Positions 11,829 through 12,200 of a DNA stretch of 12,200 bases are shown piece by piece. Position 1 is the stretch's first letter; each line of letters starts with the position of its first letter. Location: NCBI GenBank assembly GCA_938049075.1, contig CALICZ010000048.1:1-12200 (forward strand), given 5' to 3'. The position numbers were made by a program, and so were the translations under genes. Below the pieces are notes generated by a model. That model did not search any database and was not told the DNA's origin. It saw nothing but the letters and a program-made list of their open reading frames with translations. The DNA is from an uncultured Candidatus Saccharibacteria bacterium. GTDB taxonomy: Bacteria; Patescibacteriota; Saccharimonadia; Saccharimonadales; Saccharimonadaceae.

Positions 11829-12184
11829 TGGCACACGCATTAGCAAAAAAACTCCTGAATCGTGACCTGCGCAAGCGCCGCGTTCGGGCCCGCGTGCACG
11901 GCACGGCTCAGCGCCCACGTTTGAGCGTGACGATTAGCAACCTGCACGTGAGCGCGCAGCTTATCGATGATGATGCTCACGCAACATTGGCTGCTGCCAC
12001 TACTGTTGGTACCAAAGCAACCGGCACCATGACAGAGAAGGCCGCCAAGGTGGGCACGGATATTGCCAAGAAGGCCAAGAAAGCAAAGATAAGTGCAGTT
12101 GTCTTCGATCGCAATGGTCGCCAGTATGCTGGCCGCTTGAGCGCACTCGCAGATGCTGCCCGCAAGGAAGGATTGGAGTTTTAG
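11828..12184 (+). CDS. rplR: 50S ribosomal protein L18 (uL18)
   Basis: L18 binds 5S rRNA, together with L5, in the central protuberance. The 118-residue product has the basic start KKLLNRDLRKRRVRARVHG, the motif RPRLSVTISNLHVSAQLIDD, and the ending VVFDRNGRQYAGRLSALADA followed by ARKEGLEF. Length matches the family (about 117-120). It starts in a TAATG overlap with rplF and is followed one base later by rpsE, the normal order. Confidence 0.95.
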   Translation: MAHALAKKLLNRDLRKRRVRARVHGTAQRPRLSVTISNLHVSAQLIDDDAHATLAAATTVGTKATGTMTEKAAKVGTDIAKKAKKAKISAVVFDRNGRQYAGRLSALADAARKEGLEF

Positions 12185-12185
12185 T

Positions 12186-12200
12186 ATGGCAGACAGACCT
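12186..12200 (+). CDS. rpsE: 30S ribosomal protein S5 (uS5), first five codons only
   Basis: An ATG one base after the rplR stop opens MADRP and runs off the window. A GGAG at 12175-12178 lies 7 nt before it. In the spc operon the gene after rplR is rpsE, so it is called from position; five residues alone cannot prove the identity. Confidence 0.65.

Noticed and set aside
11064..11918. A 284-codon open frame on the minus strand opposite rplF
   Set aside because: It covers the rplF promoter, leader and coding region in antisense and looks like no protein family. Treated as a shadow.
1..12200. CRISPR arrays, insertion sequences, phage genes or defence systems
   Set aside because: No regularly spaced repeats, transposase, integrase or recognisable defence gene is visible on either strand.

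Overview
The window is mostly a ribosomal-protein superoperon of a bacterium using the standard genetic code; TGA ends rpsQ and TAA/TAG end the others. The S10/spc gene order is classical, but rpsJ (S10) is not upstream of rplC, and the spc part is cut in two by about 3.5 kb of unrecognised genes. Very short spacing, several tiny hypothetical membrane proteins, leaderless-looking promoters and a zinc-free S14 suggest a reduced-genome lineage such as Patescibacteria/CPR, perhaps Saccharibacteria. That placement is an inference from layout and protein character, not from a search.

Region 1 (1-997) holds the end of an unrecognised small acidic protein and a seven-helix membrane protein resembling the sensor domain of some histidine kinases but with no kinase attached. 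Region 2 (1000-7803) opens with a strong sigma70-type promoter, a leader of about 108 nt and then rplC, rplD, rplW, rplB, rpsS, rplV, rpsC, rplP, rpmC, rpsQ, rplN, rplX, rplE, rpsN and rpsH, all on the plus strand. Eight of its junctions are single-base TAATG stop/start overlaps. It ends at a perfect 13-bp intrinsic terminator directly after rpsH.

Region 3 (7804-11100) separates rpsH from rplF. It has a minus-strand membrane protein with an internal duplication, a divergent 95-residue protein with a possible helix-turn-helix, a 312-residue soluble protein of unknown family, and one or two very small single-helix proteins. The intergenic parts contain several palindromes and hairpins. Region 4 (11107-12200) restarts the ribosomal operon with its own promoter and a leader of about 110 nt, then rplF, rplR and the first five codons of rpsE.

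The ribosomal proteins assemble both subunits: L3, L4, L23, L2, L22, L16, L29, L14, L24, L5, L6 and L18 in the large one, S19, S3, S17, S14, S8 and S5 in the small one. No convincing new defence, mobile or metabolic system is visible. The best candidates for novelty are the hypothetical-gene island inside the spc operon, the paired upstream mini-ORFs in the two ribosomal leaders, and a promoter with a nine-T tract in its spacer.
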